From Candidatus Bathyarchaeia archaeon (GTDB taxonomy: Archaea > Thermoproteota > Bathyarchaeia > Bathyarchaeales > Bathycorpusculaceae): a DNA stretch of 64,000 nucleotides. Every line of letters begins with the position of its first letter. The first letter of the stretch is position 1. A model generated the notes under the pieces. The model was not told the origin of the DNA. It saw only the letters and a list, made by a program, of their open reading frames with translations, and made no database searches. The translations under genes and the position numbers were made by a program. The stretch lies in assembly GCA_041447175.1 (NCBI GenBank), contig CP166960.1, positions 2,434,519-2,498,518 of the forward strand, written 5' to 3'. Of this stretch, positions 55,519-63,384 are shown one piece after another.

Positions 55519-55986
55519 TCAGTCGCTTTCAAGGTTCGTGTCCTCAGGCATCCACTCTGGCCAGCCCTTAAGCCACTCTGGGATGTGAGCTTCCTTTACC
55601 CTGTCACAGACTGGAAAATACGCTTTCAGGTCCAACACCGGTGTTCCGTTGTAGGCGTCCATCCATGGCACTTTAATTATTCCTTTCTTTTCGTCTACTT
55701 CGAGAATTCTGCAGGTTGTTAGCGCGATGGGGTTGGGGCGGTATTCGGCTCGGCAAGCAAACACGCCTGTTAGTTTGTCGGCGTATGGGGGTGTGGTTGT
55801 GGTTTTGCTGCGGCTTTCTTTGTTGTCGTGTTTGTCTGCCCACCAAACTACGATTAGGTGGCTGAAGTGTTCGAGTTGGCGGAGTGCTGGGCGGAAGGGT
55901 TCGTTGACTTGGATGTTGAAGCCTTCTTTGGTTTTGCGTACTGACCCGATTGGGTTGACTTCGTATTTGGGTGTTTTTTCGGTCAT
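55519..55986 (-). CDS. second TrmO-family protein
   Basis: 155 residues: YEVNPIGSVRKTKEGFNIQV, LRQLEHFSHLIVVWWADKHD, GVFACRAEYRPNPIALTTC, VPWMDAYNGTPVLDLKAYFP. The UPF0066/TrmO signature RPNPI is intact but the flanking residues differ from the copy at 28526. It may modify another tRNA or another substrate. Divergent from the effector-binding/ArsR pair. Confidence 0.85.
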   Translation of the reverse strand: MTEKTPKYEVNPIGSVRKTKEGFNIQVNEPFRPALRQLEHFSHLIVVWWADKHDNKESRSKTTTTPPYADKLTGVFACRAEYRPNPIALTTCRILEVDEKKGIIKVPWMDAYNGTPVLDLKAYFPVCDRVKEAHIPEWLKGWPEWMPEDTNLESD

Positions 55987-56018
55987 TTTTATTCCTCAGT
56001 CGGGCTAGGTTTGGCACC

Positions 56019-56046
56019 ATATTTAAATATACCTAAAAATATAGGT
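56019..56046. promoter_or_regulatory. bidirectional TATA and palindrome in divergent promoter
   Basis: ATATTTAAATAT (56019-56030) is a self-complementary TATA-like element. ACCTA and TAGGT (56031-56035 and 56042-56046) form an inverted repeat right next to it. The ArsR-type protein encoded at 56590 is a candidate binder. Confidence 0.4.
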
Positions 56047-56072
56047 TTTATTCCTAATAAAAGTGAATAACC

Positions 56073-56600
56073 ATGGAGCTTCAAGTCACAATCACCCCCG
56101 AACTAACCCTACAACTACTAGGATGCGTATACTACGGCGACCCCTTCCACCAAGCAAAAGAATGGGCAATCGAAAACGAAATCGGCAAACTCTGGCAACG
56201 ATTCATGAACCTATGCCAAAAATACTCAAACCTCCTTGCTGGAATAAGCAGCCAACCCAACATCGGCTACGAAGTCCACATAGAACCAGAGGAATACTTA
56301 GCAACCCGAAAGTACTACGTGTTTGCAGGCGTCCAAGTCACAAGCATCCAAGAAATCCCTCTGGAAATGTTTGTCAAAGTCCTCCCCAAAACACGATACG
56401 CCACCTTCACCACCAAAGTCGCTGATGAAAAAACAGGGCTCTACGTGCTAAAAGAATGGCTGCCTCAAAACGGGCTGGAGCAAGCTTACCCCTACATCAT
56501 CGAAGCATACAACGCAGAACGGTTTAGAGGCGTTGATGACCCGCAATCCGAAGTTGACTGGTACATACCCGTAAAGGAGAAGCCGCAACATGTCTTATGA
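56073..56600 (+). CDS. GyrI-like effector-binding domain protein
   Basis: 175 residues. The second half, YYVFAGVQVTSIQEIPLEMFVKVLPKTRYATFT (read in part), a later EWLPQNGLEQAYPYIIEAY and a final VDWYIPVKE match the AraC effector-binding/GyrI fold that binds small molecules. There is no DNA-binding domain in this protein; one is supplied by the overlapping ArsR gene (11 bp overlap). Confidence 0.8.
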   Translation: MELQVTITPELTLQLLGCVYYGDPFHQAKEWAIENEIGKLWQRFMNLCQKYSNLLAGISSQPNIGYEVHIEPEEYLATRKYYVFAGVQVTSIQEIPLEMFVKVLPKTRYATFTTKVADEKTGLYVLKEWLPQNGLEQAYPYIIEAYNAERFRGVDDPQSEVDWYIPVKEKPQHVL

Positions 56601-56985
56601 AAAATCATCAACTGCGTTGGTGGAGTCCCTCAAAGCCTCCTTTTACGACATACTAAATATAACCAAAGCTCTGGGTAACGACAAACGCCTGCAAATCATA
56701 ATATCCTTACTGCTGGGACCCAAATCGTTTGAAGCGCTCAAAGACGAAACCCTGCTGGAGAAAACCGCACTATCCAACCATCTGACCCTGCTGCTTAGGC
56801 ACGGTCTTATTGAGAAACCTGAACACGGCAAATACCAAACCACCGCAGACGGGAAACTGTTTGTTAGAGCCATCGACATGGCTTACCTACAATCGGGGCA
56901 TTGGAAGACGAAGCAATTGCAGACTTCGCAGGAGGGGCACTTCTCGGACCTGTTCATGGACACATTCTTTAACAGACGACGCTAA
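56590..56985 (+). CDS. ArsR-family winged-helix regulator
   Basis: 131 residues. ALGNDKRLQIIISLLLGPKSFEALKDE and KTALSNHLTLLLRHGLIEKPEHGKYQTT form the ArsR winged helix. No metal-binding Cys are evident. Translation is coupled to the effector-binding gene, so the pair probably acts as a two-protein ligand-responsive regulator. Confidence 0.85.
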   Translation: MSYEKSSTALVESLKASFYDILNITKALGNDKRLQIIISLLLGPKSFEALKDETLLEKTALSNHLTLLLRHGLIEKPEHGKYQTTADGKLFVRAIDMAYLQSGHWKTKQLQTSQEGHFSDLFMDTFFNRRR

Positions 56986-57146
56986 CTGCAGCCAACCCCT
57001 ATAGCTGATTACAATGCGGCTCTCGCCTTGGCTGGAAAGTCAACTTCTTTGGCTATCCAAAACCGCGACGTTTTTAACCCAGAAAGGTTAATTAGCCAAA
57101 ATAATGTGTATTGTTGCGGCGCTTAAGCCATAAGCGACAAAAGCTT

Positions 57147-57224
57147 GCCCAGGTAGTATAGTTCGGTCTAGTATATGCGGCTGTCGCCCGCAGGACCCGG
57201 GTCCGAATCCCGGCCTGGGCGCCA
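57147..57224 (+). tRNA. tRNA-Asp (GTC)
   Basis: Acceptor GCCCAGG/CCTGGGC, anticodon arm TGCGG-CTGTCGC-CCGCA with anticodon GTC, T-arm CCGGG-TCCGAAT-CCCGG, discriminator G and encoded CCA (57222-57224). No intron. Confidence 0.93.
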
Positions 57225-57342
57225 CTTCTCTTTATCTTGTCTTTAATGATTTTCGTTTCAATTGGAATTCCACGTAGTTGTCCTTTAATTTCCGTCAATT
57301 CCTTAAGGAAACTGAAAGCATCGCTTCACGGAGGCGTCTAAG

Positions 57343-58041
57343 TCACTTGAAGTACTTGTTGTATCTATTTTCACAGAACTGCCGATAATCCCCATATTTT
57401 TGGAAATGAGCGTAGTCGATGCTCTTTGTTGTGTCTCTTAGGTTTTTGAAGTTGTCGTTGGTTTCAAGCTGTTGACCAACCATTTTTGACTGCGCGTGCG
57501 TTATTTCTGATATAACCGACGCGAAGTGTATCGCATAAATGGTGTCTTCTTCGATTTCCATGTCCTGTGGGGTGAAAACGTTGAATAGTTGTAGTTTGAA
57601 ACCTGAACCCGAGTATTCAGCATGAACCGAATCGTTTTCTTTTTTCAGTTTCACTGGAAGAAGCATGTGCCCCACAAACCACGATGCTGCATCAGTGATG
57701 GGTGTGCTTACTCCTTTTGGGCAGGCTGCCATCGTGTCGGCATTGAATTTCCAGTGAAAACCGCTACAAAAGTGCCTGATGACATCTTCTTTGTTTATTA
57801 TCATTTCATCCAAATCGGTTTTATAATAAAAACAACAGTCTCGCAGCCTTCGAAATGCTGTGTCTAGCTTTGCCCCGCCAGCAAGGTCAATCATTTTCTG
57901 AAAATTCAGCGAGGGGCGGCGTTGCTGAGATGCGAAGTAGTGTGTTATCTTTTCTTCAGCTTCTTTGGTGATTGGGCATTGACAGCTGAGAAGTATTCGT
58001 AGTAATGCTTTGGCTGCTTCGGTTTCAATTTCTAAGGTCAA
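57343..58041 (-). CDS. unknown cysteine-containing protein, divergent from ECF-like gene
   Basis: 232 residues from TTG 58041 (MTLEIETEAAKALLRILLSCQ); GGAGG lies 12 nt upstream. A longer frame to 58284 would run through the operator and over the divergent gene, so I reject it. The protein has helical N-terminal parts with Cys-x-Cys and Cys-Cys pairs (SCQCPIT, RDCCFYY) and a later beta-rich part (AEYSGSGFKLQLFNVF). I recognise no family. Its divergent position over a palindrome makes it a candidate regulator of the hydrogenase locus. Confidence 0.6.
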   Translation of the reverse strand: MTLEIETEAAKALLRILLSCQCPITKEAEEKITHYFASQQRRPSLNFQKMIDLAGGAKLDTAFRRLRDCCFYYKTDLDEMIINKEDVIRHFCSGFHWKFNADTMAACPKGVSTPITDAASWFVGHMLLPVKLKKENDSVHAEYSGSGFKLQLFNVFTPQDMEIEEDTIYAIHFASVISEITHAQSKMVGQQLETNDNFKNLRDTTKSIDYAHFQKYGDYRQFCENRYNKYFK

Positions 58042-58088
58042 CTTGCCAACAATCCTCCTAAACGTTTTTGCCGCAAACCCATATATAG

Positions 58089-58116
58089 GTGTTACTTTTT
58101 TTAAAAAAAGTAACAC
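58089..58116. promoter_or_regulatory. perfect 28-bp palindrome, candidate operator O1
   Basis: Arms GTGTTAC and GTAACAC enclose a T7-A7 core, 14+14 bases without mismatch. It lies between the divergent starts at 58041 and 58133, next to TATA-like CATATATAGG. The same motif recurs at 58863-58890. Confidence 0.7.
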
Positions 58117-58132
58117 TGGGGATGTGTGGGCT

Positions 58133-58765
58133 ATGACAAACAACGTTAAAGAACAATTCCATCTCAAACCCTTTGACTTAGCGCTAACTGCAATTATGGC
58201 AGCAACCAACTTTGTAATCTGTGCAACCGTTGCCCCTGCACTAAAAGTTGTAATACCCCAAGTCTTTCTTGGAGCATTAATCATGGTTCCTTTGGACCTC
58301 TTTTTCGCCTACACTACGTGGGCAATCACGCGCAAGAACATTTTCGTCCTGTACTTTCTCATCTTCGGCTTGCTCACTGTACCCACCACAATCTGGGGCA
58401 ACACCCCCGGTATATTCAAACCCTTTCTCGGTTTAGCCATTGGATTATTACTGGACTTGCTGATAATGCGGCTAAACCCCCAAACTAGGCTGGCAAAGGT
58501 TACCCTGGCGGTCGTGTTTCCCTGCATTTTTTGGAGTTTAACCGCCATCGTTTGGTCGATTGCGGGGTTGCCCATCGTGCAGATTTTTCAAACTATGGTC
58601 ACAAGTGCGCCCTTTCTTAATTCAATCGTGCCAGCAGGGTTCATTTCAACCTTTTTGACTCTGGCTTTGTTAACTATGCCTTCTTCTTTTGTTGCAATTA
58701 CGGCAGCCGTTTCTACATCAAAAAGAGTTGAAAAGATTGTTCCCGTATCCACAAAACAGAGTTAG
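58133..58765 (+). CDS. six-helix membrane protein, ECF S-component-like
   Basis: 210 residues with about six hydrophobic segments. The beginning FDLALTAIMAATNFVICA and the central PGIFKPFLGLAIGLLLDLLI resemble substrate-binding S components of ECF vitamin/metal transporters, though no exact type is clear. ATG 58133 is 16 nt after the O1 palindrome. The operator pattern it shares with the hydrogenase gene suggests joint control. Confidence 0.65.
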   Translation: MTNNVKEQFHLKPFDLALTAIMAATNFVICATVAPALKVVIPQVFLGALIMVPLDLFFAYTTWAITRKNIFVLYFLIFGLLTVPTTIWGNTPGIFKPFLGLAIGLLLDLLIMRLNPQTRLAKVTLAVVFPCIFWSLTAIVWSIAGLPIVQIFQTMVTSAPFLNSIVPAGFISTFLTLALLTMPSSFVAITAAVSTSKRVEKIVPVSTKQS

Positions 58766-58840
58766 GGTTCGCCCTGCAGTTTTTCTGGTCAAGTGGGGCT
58801 GTTTTGTTGTGTGTTGCTGTTTTTGGGGTTTTGTGTTGAT

Positions 58841-58858
58841 TTAGCGCAGCAACGCTAA
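58841..58858. other. short inverted repeat before the hydrogenase gene
   Basis: TTAGCG and CGCTAA, perfect 6-bp arms around 6 nt, lie 5 nt upstream of operator O2. It could be part of the promoter or the end of the preceding transcript. Confidence 0.3.
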
Positions 58859-58862
58859 AATA

Positions 58863-58890
58863 GTGCTACTAATTTTAAAAATAGTAACAC
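58863..58890. promoter_or_regulatory. 28-bp palindrome, candidate operator O2
   Basis: Arms GTGCTAC and GTAACAC with an A/T core; 12 of 14 half-site positions are complementary. Most of it matches O1. It ends one base before the ATG at 58892, so a bound protein would block leaderless initiation or early elongation. Confidence 0.65.
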
Positions 58891-58891
58891 C

Positions 58892-60733
58892 ATGGCGAGT
58901 GAGTGCATGCAGGTAACTATCAACAAAAAAATAGTTCAAGTATCTAGTAACCTTTCAATCTTTGAAGCCATTCAATCTGCAAACGAAACTGTTTTAACGC
59001 CGCAGTTGGGCGACGCAAAAGACTGGATACCTAACAAGTCCTGCCCTTTGCTTGGACTTGCTGAAGTCGATGGGCAACTTGTTTCTTTATCTGCCCTGAA
59101 GAAACGTACCGCTCAGGACGGAATGTCAATCAATACCAATACGCCGCTAATCCAGCAGGAACTTGCAGGTCGGGCAGATTTACTTACTGACCAGCATGAA
59201 TGCTTTTTCATGCGGGAATGGCAAAAAAAGATAGCCGTTGAAGGCATCAACGCTGGGTTAATCACTCAAGAAGAGTATGACGGTTTTTCTTTCTCGACGC
59301 GAGGCGCTACCCCCTCGATTGTTCATGACCCCAATCGATGCATCCGTTGTAAATCCTGCGTGCAAACCTGCAGGCTACAAGGTGTAGAAGCGTTAACATT
59401 TGATGAAGAAAAAGGCGTAATAGTCGACGAAGAACGTTGCGTTAGATGCGGACAATGCATCCTTCACTGCCCCATGGGCGCATTAGCCACCAGAAACGTA
59501 CTGGCTGACTTCTTACAATGCGAAAACTGCGCCTTCACTGAACCACTAAGTGCCATGCGCGAGTCCGATGACACCTTTGAAGCGTGGACCCTGCTGAAAA
59601 ATCCCCAAACCTTCTGTGTTGCACAATTTGCACCCGCCATCCGCGCTTCTCTCGGGGAAGAGTTTGATTTTCCTCCAGGAGAATTGGTTACTGGAAAAAT
59701 TTATGCGGCTCTTCGCCGATTAGGTTTCAAAAAAATCTGGGATACAAACTTCGCTGCAGATTTAACCATCATGGAGGAAGGCAGCGAATTCATTGACCGT
59801 TTAACCAACGGAGGCGTCCTGCCGCTTTTCACCTCTTGTTGTCCAGCGTGGATTCGGTTTGCCGAAAGATTCTATCCAGAATTATTGCCTCATTTGTCTA
59901 CTGCAAAAAGCCCACAGCAGATGTTTGGCGCGGTAGCTAAATCATTTGGCGCAAAAACACTGGGCGTCAATCCCCAAGACATGAGGGTAGTTTCCATTAT
60001 GCCCTGCACTTCAAAGAAGACTGAAGCAAAGCGCCAAGAAATGACTGACGCCTCAGGGTATTGGAACGAGCACGGGGAACAAAGCGTTGAAGAAACATTC
60101 CAAGATGTCGATTTGGTGCTTACGGCAAGAGAATTGGCGCGTCTCCTCAAGATAGCGGGAATTGATTTGCGTCAGATGCCTGAAGAAAACGCTGATTCCC
60201 TTTTGGGTAGCTACACCGGTGCCGCTCCAATCTTTGGCAGAACCGGCGGCGTTATGGAAGCAGCACTTAGAACCGCCCTTACTTTGCTTACCGGAAAAAC
60301 CCCCGCTGCTCTTGAGTTTGATGATTTAGCCACCATGGATGGGATAAAGCGCGGTGAACTTTCGGTCGGCGGCAAAGTTGTGAAAGTTGCGGTTGCTCAT
60401 GGTCTGGAGAATGTGCGCAAAGTTTGTGAATCAGTTCTTTCGGGCGGAGAGTTCTCGAAGTATCACTTTATTGAGTTCATGGCGTGTCCTGGGGGATGCA
60501 TCGGCGGCGGAGGGCAACCGTTACCCACAAATGTATGCACCCGAAAAGCGCGTACAGCTGGATTGAACCGCGATGACAGAGAAGTGTGCGAGTTGCGGAT
60601 GAGCCATGAGAACCCCGAGATTAAAGCGTTATATCAGACATTTCTAAGAAAGCCTCTCAGCCACACTGCACATCATCTGCTGCACACAAGTTACTCTGCG
60701 GTCAAACTAGCACCAAAGACAAATAACAGTTAA
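58892..60733 (+). CDS. hydA: [FeFe]-hydrogenase, monomeric group A type
   Basis: 613 residues. H-cluster motifs are complete: TSCCPAW (C316, C317), MPCTSKKTEAKR (C372), MACPGGCIGGGGQP (C532, C536). Two [4Fe-4S] ferredoxin motifs are present (C150/153/156/160 and C183/186/189/193). The C-terminal SHENP ... AHHLLHTSY tail is typical of HydA. In the N-terminal region the [2Fe-2S] ligands are mostly missing (only C51) and the His-Cys cluster has only H102/C104 of its usual four. It reversibly reduces protons with ferredoxin-type electrons. No hydE, hydF or hydG maturase is in the window. Confidence 0.95.
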   Translation: MASECMQVTINKKIVQVSSNLSIFEAIQSANETVLTPQLGDAKDWIPNKSCPLLGLAEVDGQLVSLSALKKRTAQDGMSINTNTPLIQQELAGRADLLTDQHECFFMREWQKKIAVEGINAGLITQEEYDGFSFSTRGATPSIVHDPNRCIRCKSCVQTCRLQGVEALTFDEEKGVIVDEERCVRCGQCILHCPMGALATRNVLADFLQCENCAFTEPLSAMRESDDTFEAWTLLKNPQTFCVAQFAPAIRASLGEEFDFPPGELVTGKIYAALRRLGFKKIWDTNFAADLTIMEEGSEFIDRLTNGGVLPLFTSCCPAWIRFAERFYPELLPHLSTAKSPQQMFGAVAKSFGAKTLGVNPQDMRVVSIMPCTSKKTEAKRQEMTDASGYWNEHGEQSVEETFQDVDLVLTARELARLLKIAGIDLRQMPEENADSLLGSYTGAAPIFGRTGGVMEAALRTALTLLTGKTPAALEFDDLATMDGIKRGELSVGGKVVKVAVAHGLENVRKVCESVLSGGEFSKYHFIEFMACPGGCIGGGGQPLPTNVCTRKARTAGLNRDDREVCELRMSHENPEIKALYQTFLRKPLSHTAHHLLHTSYSAVKLAPKTNNS

Positions 60734-60822
60734 CCAAGACCCGAAGGAAAACCTTTTCACCCTTTTTTTGACCGAAAGACTTAACAAACTCCCAAAAACC
60801 CCCGTTCTTGTTTGGCGGTTAA

Positions 60823-61743
60823 ATGACGGATACCCACAGTGCTGTTACATGCGACAACTTGGTTAAGGTTTACAAAGATAGCAAAACCCGTGCGCTGGAC
60901 TCCGTGAGCTTTTCTGTTCCTTCCAAGGGTATATTTGTTCTCATCGGCAGGAACGGTTCAGGCAAAACCACCTTGGTGCGGATTTTAGCCACCGAACTTG
61001 AACCCACCTCAGGAGCAGCCTTTGTCAACGGCATTGATGTCATGAAACAGGCGCAGCAGCTTCGAGAGAAAATCGCCATCGTACCCCAAGAGGCACGCCC
61101 CGTGCCTTGGATGACCCCCTACCAGACGGTGCTTTCCTACCTGCTTTGGCGCGGATTTGGGTATGGCGAGGCAAAACAGCGGGCACGGGAATGGTTGCAG
61201 CGGCTGGGGCTTGGCGAGTGCAGCAACACTTTGAGCCGTTCGCTTTCGGGTGGAATGAAGAGAAAGGTTTCGGTTGCGACGGTTCTTGCTTCTGAGGCAG
61301 AAATTGTTTTCCTTGACGAGCCAACTACGGGGCTTGACCCGATTTCCCGAAGAGCCCTCTGGGACCTCCTCAAAGAAACCGGAAAAGAGCGTTTTACCTT
61401 TCTTACCACGCATTATCTTGAGGAAGCCGAGGCACTTGCCGACTACATTGGCGTGTTAGACAAGGGCAGGCTCATCCGCATCGGAACTTTAGAGCAGCTT
61501 AGGCAAAGCGTGAAGTACAATTACAGCATAAAACTCCTCTTTCAGCCCCCGCAAGGTTTTCTTGGGCAATTCAGCGGAGAAATGTTAACCGAAGATGGGT
61601 TTGTGCGAATTCTAACCCACGAAGAAGAAGCGTTCCGCATCGCACGGGCACTCTCCAAAGGCACAGGCAAATTCACCATCAACCCGATTTCGCTTGATGA
61701 CATCTTCTTTTATCTAATCAGCCAACAAGAAGGAGAAGAATAA
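60823..61743 (+). CDS. ABC exporter ATPase
   Basis: 306 residues: Walker A GRNGSGKTTLVRI, Q-loop VPQEARPVPW, signature RSLSGGMKRKVS, Walker B EIVFLDEPTTGLDP, then an extended C-terminal part typical of ABC-2 (DrrA/CcmA-like) ATPases. The permease follows 3 nt later. Substrate unknown; drug, lipid or peptide export are all possible. Confidence 0.93.
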   Translation: MTDTHSAVTCDNLVKVYKDSKTRALDSVSFSVPSKGIFVLIGRNGSGKTTLVRILATELEPTSGAAFVNGIDVMKQAQQLREKIAIVPQEARPVPWMTPYQTVLSYLLWRGFGYGEAKQRAREWLQRLGLGECSNTLSRSLSGGMKRKVSVATVLASEAEIVFLDEPTTGLDPISRRALWDLLKETGKERFTFLTTHYLEEAEALADYIGVLDKGRLIRIGTLEQLRQSVKYNYSIKLLFQPPQGFLGQFSGEMLTEDGFVRILTHEEEAFRIARALSKGTGKFTINPISLDDIFFYLISQQEGEE

Positions 61744-61746
61744 CAG

Positions 61747-62517
61747 GTGCCAAACACCGCGCAGGGTTCAACGCAGAAGCGAAGCAAGTTCAGTCAGATT
61801 CTTGCAGGCGTGCTTGTAAACTCCATTTATGAAATGAAAAATTACCCCGTGGTTTTGATTAACACGGTTTTGGCTCCCTTCTCGTTTCTGTTTTTAATTG
61901 TGCTGGTGAGCCGCGGAAGCCTGATTGGACCAGCAGTGCAAGGCGCATTCATCATGACCGTTTTCCAGAGCGGCATGTCAATCCAAACCGACTTGGCACA
62001 TCTAAAAAACGACTTCAAACTTCAGGACATGGTGGTTAGCTCTCCGACTTCTTGGGTTACTTACATGTTTGGAATTGCCTTGGCAGAAATCGTCTACTCA
62101 CTTCCCGCTTTAATCGTGCTGAGTGTGCTGGCGTATTTCTTTCTAACCCTGAGTTTGGCGGGAATTCTGCAGTTCGTCGCGGTGCTGGGTTTGATGTTTC
62201 TGGTTTCCATCGCAATCGGCTACACGCTCTCCACCTTCTCCAGCGACATCGTGCAAAGCTTTGCCTTCTCAAGGCTTATCTCTACGCTTTTCTCAACAAT
62301 ACCCCCAGTGTATTACCCCATCACCTACATTCCGCTGCCCTTCCGGTACCTTGCATACTTTTCCCCCACGACGTATGTCGCTGAGATTGCTCAAAACGCC
62401 GCGGGGTTTTTGCAGGTGCCTTCTTGGAACATTATTTTGGACTGGATAGTGCTGGTTGTTTTGGCGGTGACGCTTTTTTTGGTTGCCAAAACTAAGGCGC
62501 GGTGGAGAGAAATCTGA
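61747..62517 (+). CDS. ABC-2 type exporter permease
   Basis: 256 residues with about six membrane helices. Segments LINTVLAPFSFLFLIVLVS and the late YLAYFSPTTYVAEIAQNAAGF are typical of ABC-2 permeases. GTG start 61747, GGAG about 10 nt upstream inside the end of the ATPase gene. Confidence 0.88.
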   Translation: MPNTAQGSTQKRSKFSQILAGVLVNSIYEMKNYPVVLINTVLAPFSFLFLIVLVSRGSLIGPAVQGAFIMTVFQSGMSIQTDLAHLKNDFKLQDMVVSSPTSWVTYMFGIALAEIVYSLPALIVLSVLAYFFLTLSLAGILQFVAVLGLMFLVSIAIGYTLSTFSSDIVQSFAFSRLISTLFSTIPPVYYPITYIPLPFRYLAYFSPTTYVAEIAQNAAGFLQVPSWNIILDWIVLVVLAVTLFLVAKTKARWREI

Positions 62518-62569
62518 CACGAAAAACCATAAAGGCAATTCTTGCTGATTGTTACTTGTGGTGACAAAA

Positions 62570-63343
62570 ATGAGTGAAGTAGTTAAAGTTGTGGGTTTAA
62601 CTCCTGAAAACTATCGTGAACTCGGGTGCCCTTGTTTTTTAAATCCAAAACATCCCGCGCATCTAACTAAGCTGGAGTGGCTTAAAGACCGTTTTGCGGA
62701 AGGCTTCACCATCAAGTCGCTTTACGCCGAAAACCAAAAGCGTCCCATAGGCTTCATTGAGTATGTTCCGGGCGAGTTTGCGTGGCGCGCCGTTGACGCC
62801 CCAGACTACCTGTTTATTCACTGCATTTGGATTAGTCCCAACAAGTACAAAGAACAAGGCAACGGTTCACTGCTGGTTCAGGAATGCATCAACGATGCCG
62901 CGGCACAGGGAAAAGCAGGCGTTGCTGTGGTGACAAGTGAAGGACCGTTTATGGCGTCTAAGGCTTTGTTTTTGAAAAACGGCTTTGAACAGGTGGCACA
63001 AGATGACCATTTCGAGTTGATGGCAAAAAACTTGAAAGCTGATTGTGGTTTGCCCAAGTTTAAGGATTGGCGAACAGAGCTAGCCAAGTACATGGGATTA
63101 AATATCGTATACTCCAACCAATGCCCTTGGGTAGCAAGGTCAATAGATGAAACAGTTGAGATTGCAAAAGAAAAACGCTTGGACCTCAAAGTAACCGAGC
63201 TTAAAACCGCCCAAGACGCTCAAAATGCGCCCTCCATTTACGCCACCTTCACCTTGATTTATGACGGAAAAATCTTAGCCGACCACTACATTTCCAGCAC
63301 ACGTCTCTTAAGCGTCCTAAAGAAAGAGCTGAAACTGATTTAG
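62570..63343 (+). CDS. GNAT acetyltransferase with YoaP-like C-terminal domain
   Basis: 257 residues. Residues about 5-150 form a GNAT fold (IHCIWISPNKYKEQGNGSLLVQECINDA, read in part, as the acetyl-CoA loop; FLKNGFEQV). A C-terminal domain resembling the YoaP extension follows (VYSNQCPWVARSIDETVEIA, a thioredoxin-like Cys). ATG 62570 preferred, behind GGTGA. Acceptor unknown. Confidence 0.82.
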   Translation: MSEVVKVVGLTPENYRELGCPCFLNPKHPAHLTKLEWLKDRFAEGFTIKSLYAENQKRPIGFIEYVPGEFAWRAVDAPDYLFIHCIWISPNKYKEQGNGSLLVQECINDAAAQGKAGVAVVTSEGPFMASKALFLKNGFEQVAQDDHFELMAKNLKADCGLPKFKDWRTELAKYMGLNIVYSNQCPWVARSIDETVEIAKEKRLDLKVTELKTAQDAQNAPSIYATFTLIYDGKILADHYISSTRLLSVLKKELKLI

Positions 63344-63384
63344 CAGCCTTGAAAAATTGTTGACGAAAAGAAAAGAAGAGTGGG

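Noticed and set aside
58042-58284. N-terminal extension of the 57343 gene to a 313-residue protein
   Set aside because: It would cross the perfect palindrome, overlap the divergent membrane-protein gene and has low-quality sequence.
58892-60733. NuoG/formate dehydrogenase alternative for the hydrogenase call
   Set aside because: The three H-cluster motifs with adjacent Cys-Cys in TSCCPAW and GCIGGGG are specific to [FeFe]-hydrogenase and not found in NuoG.
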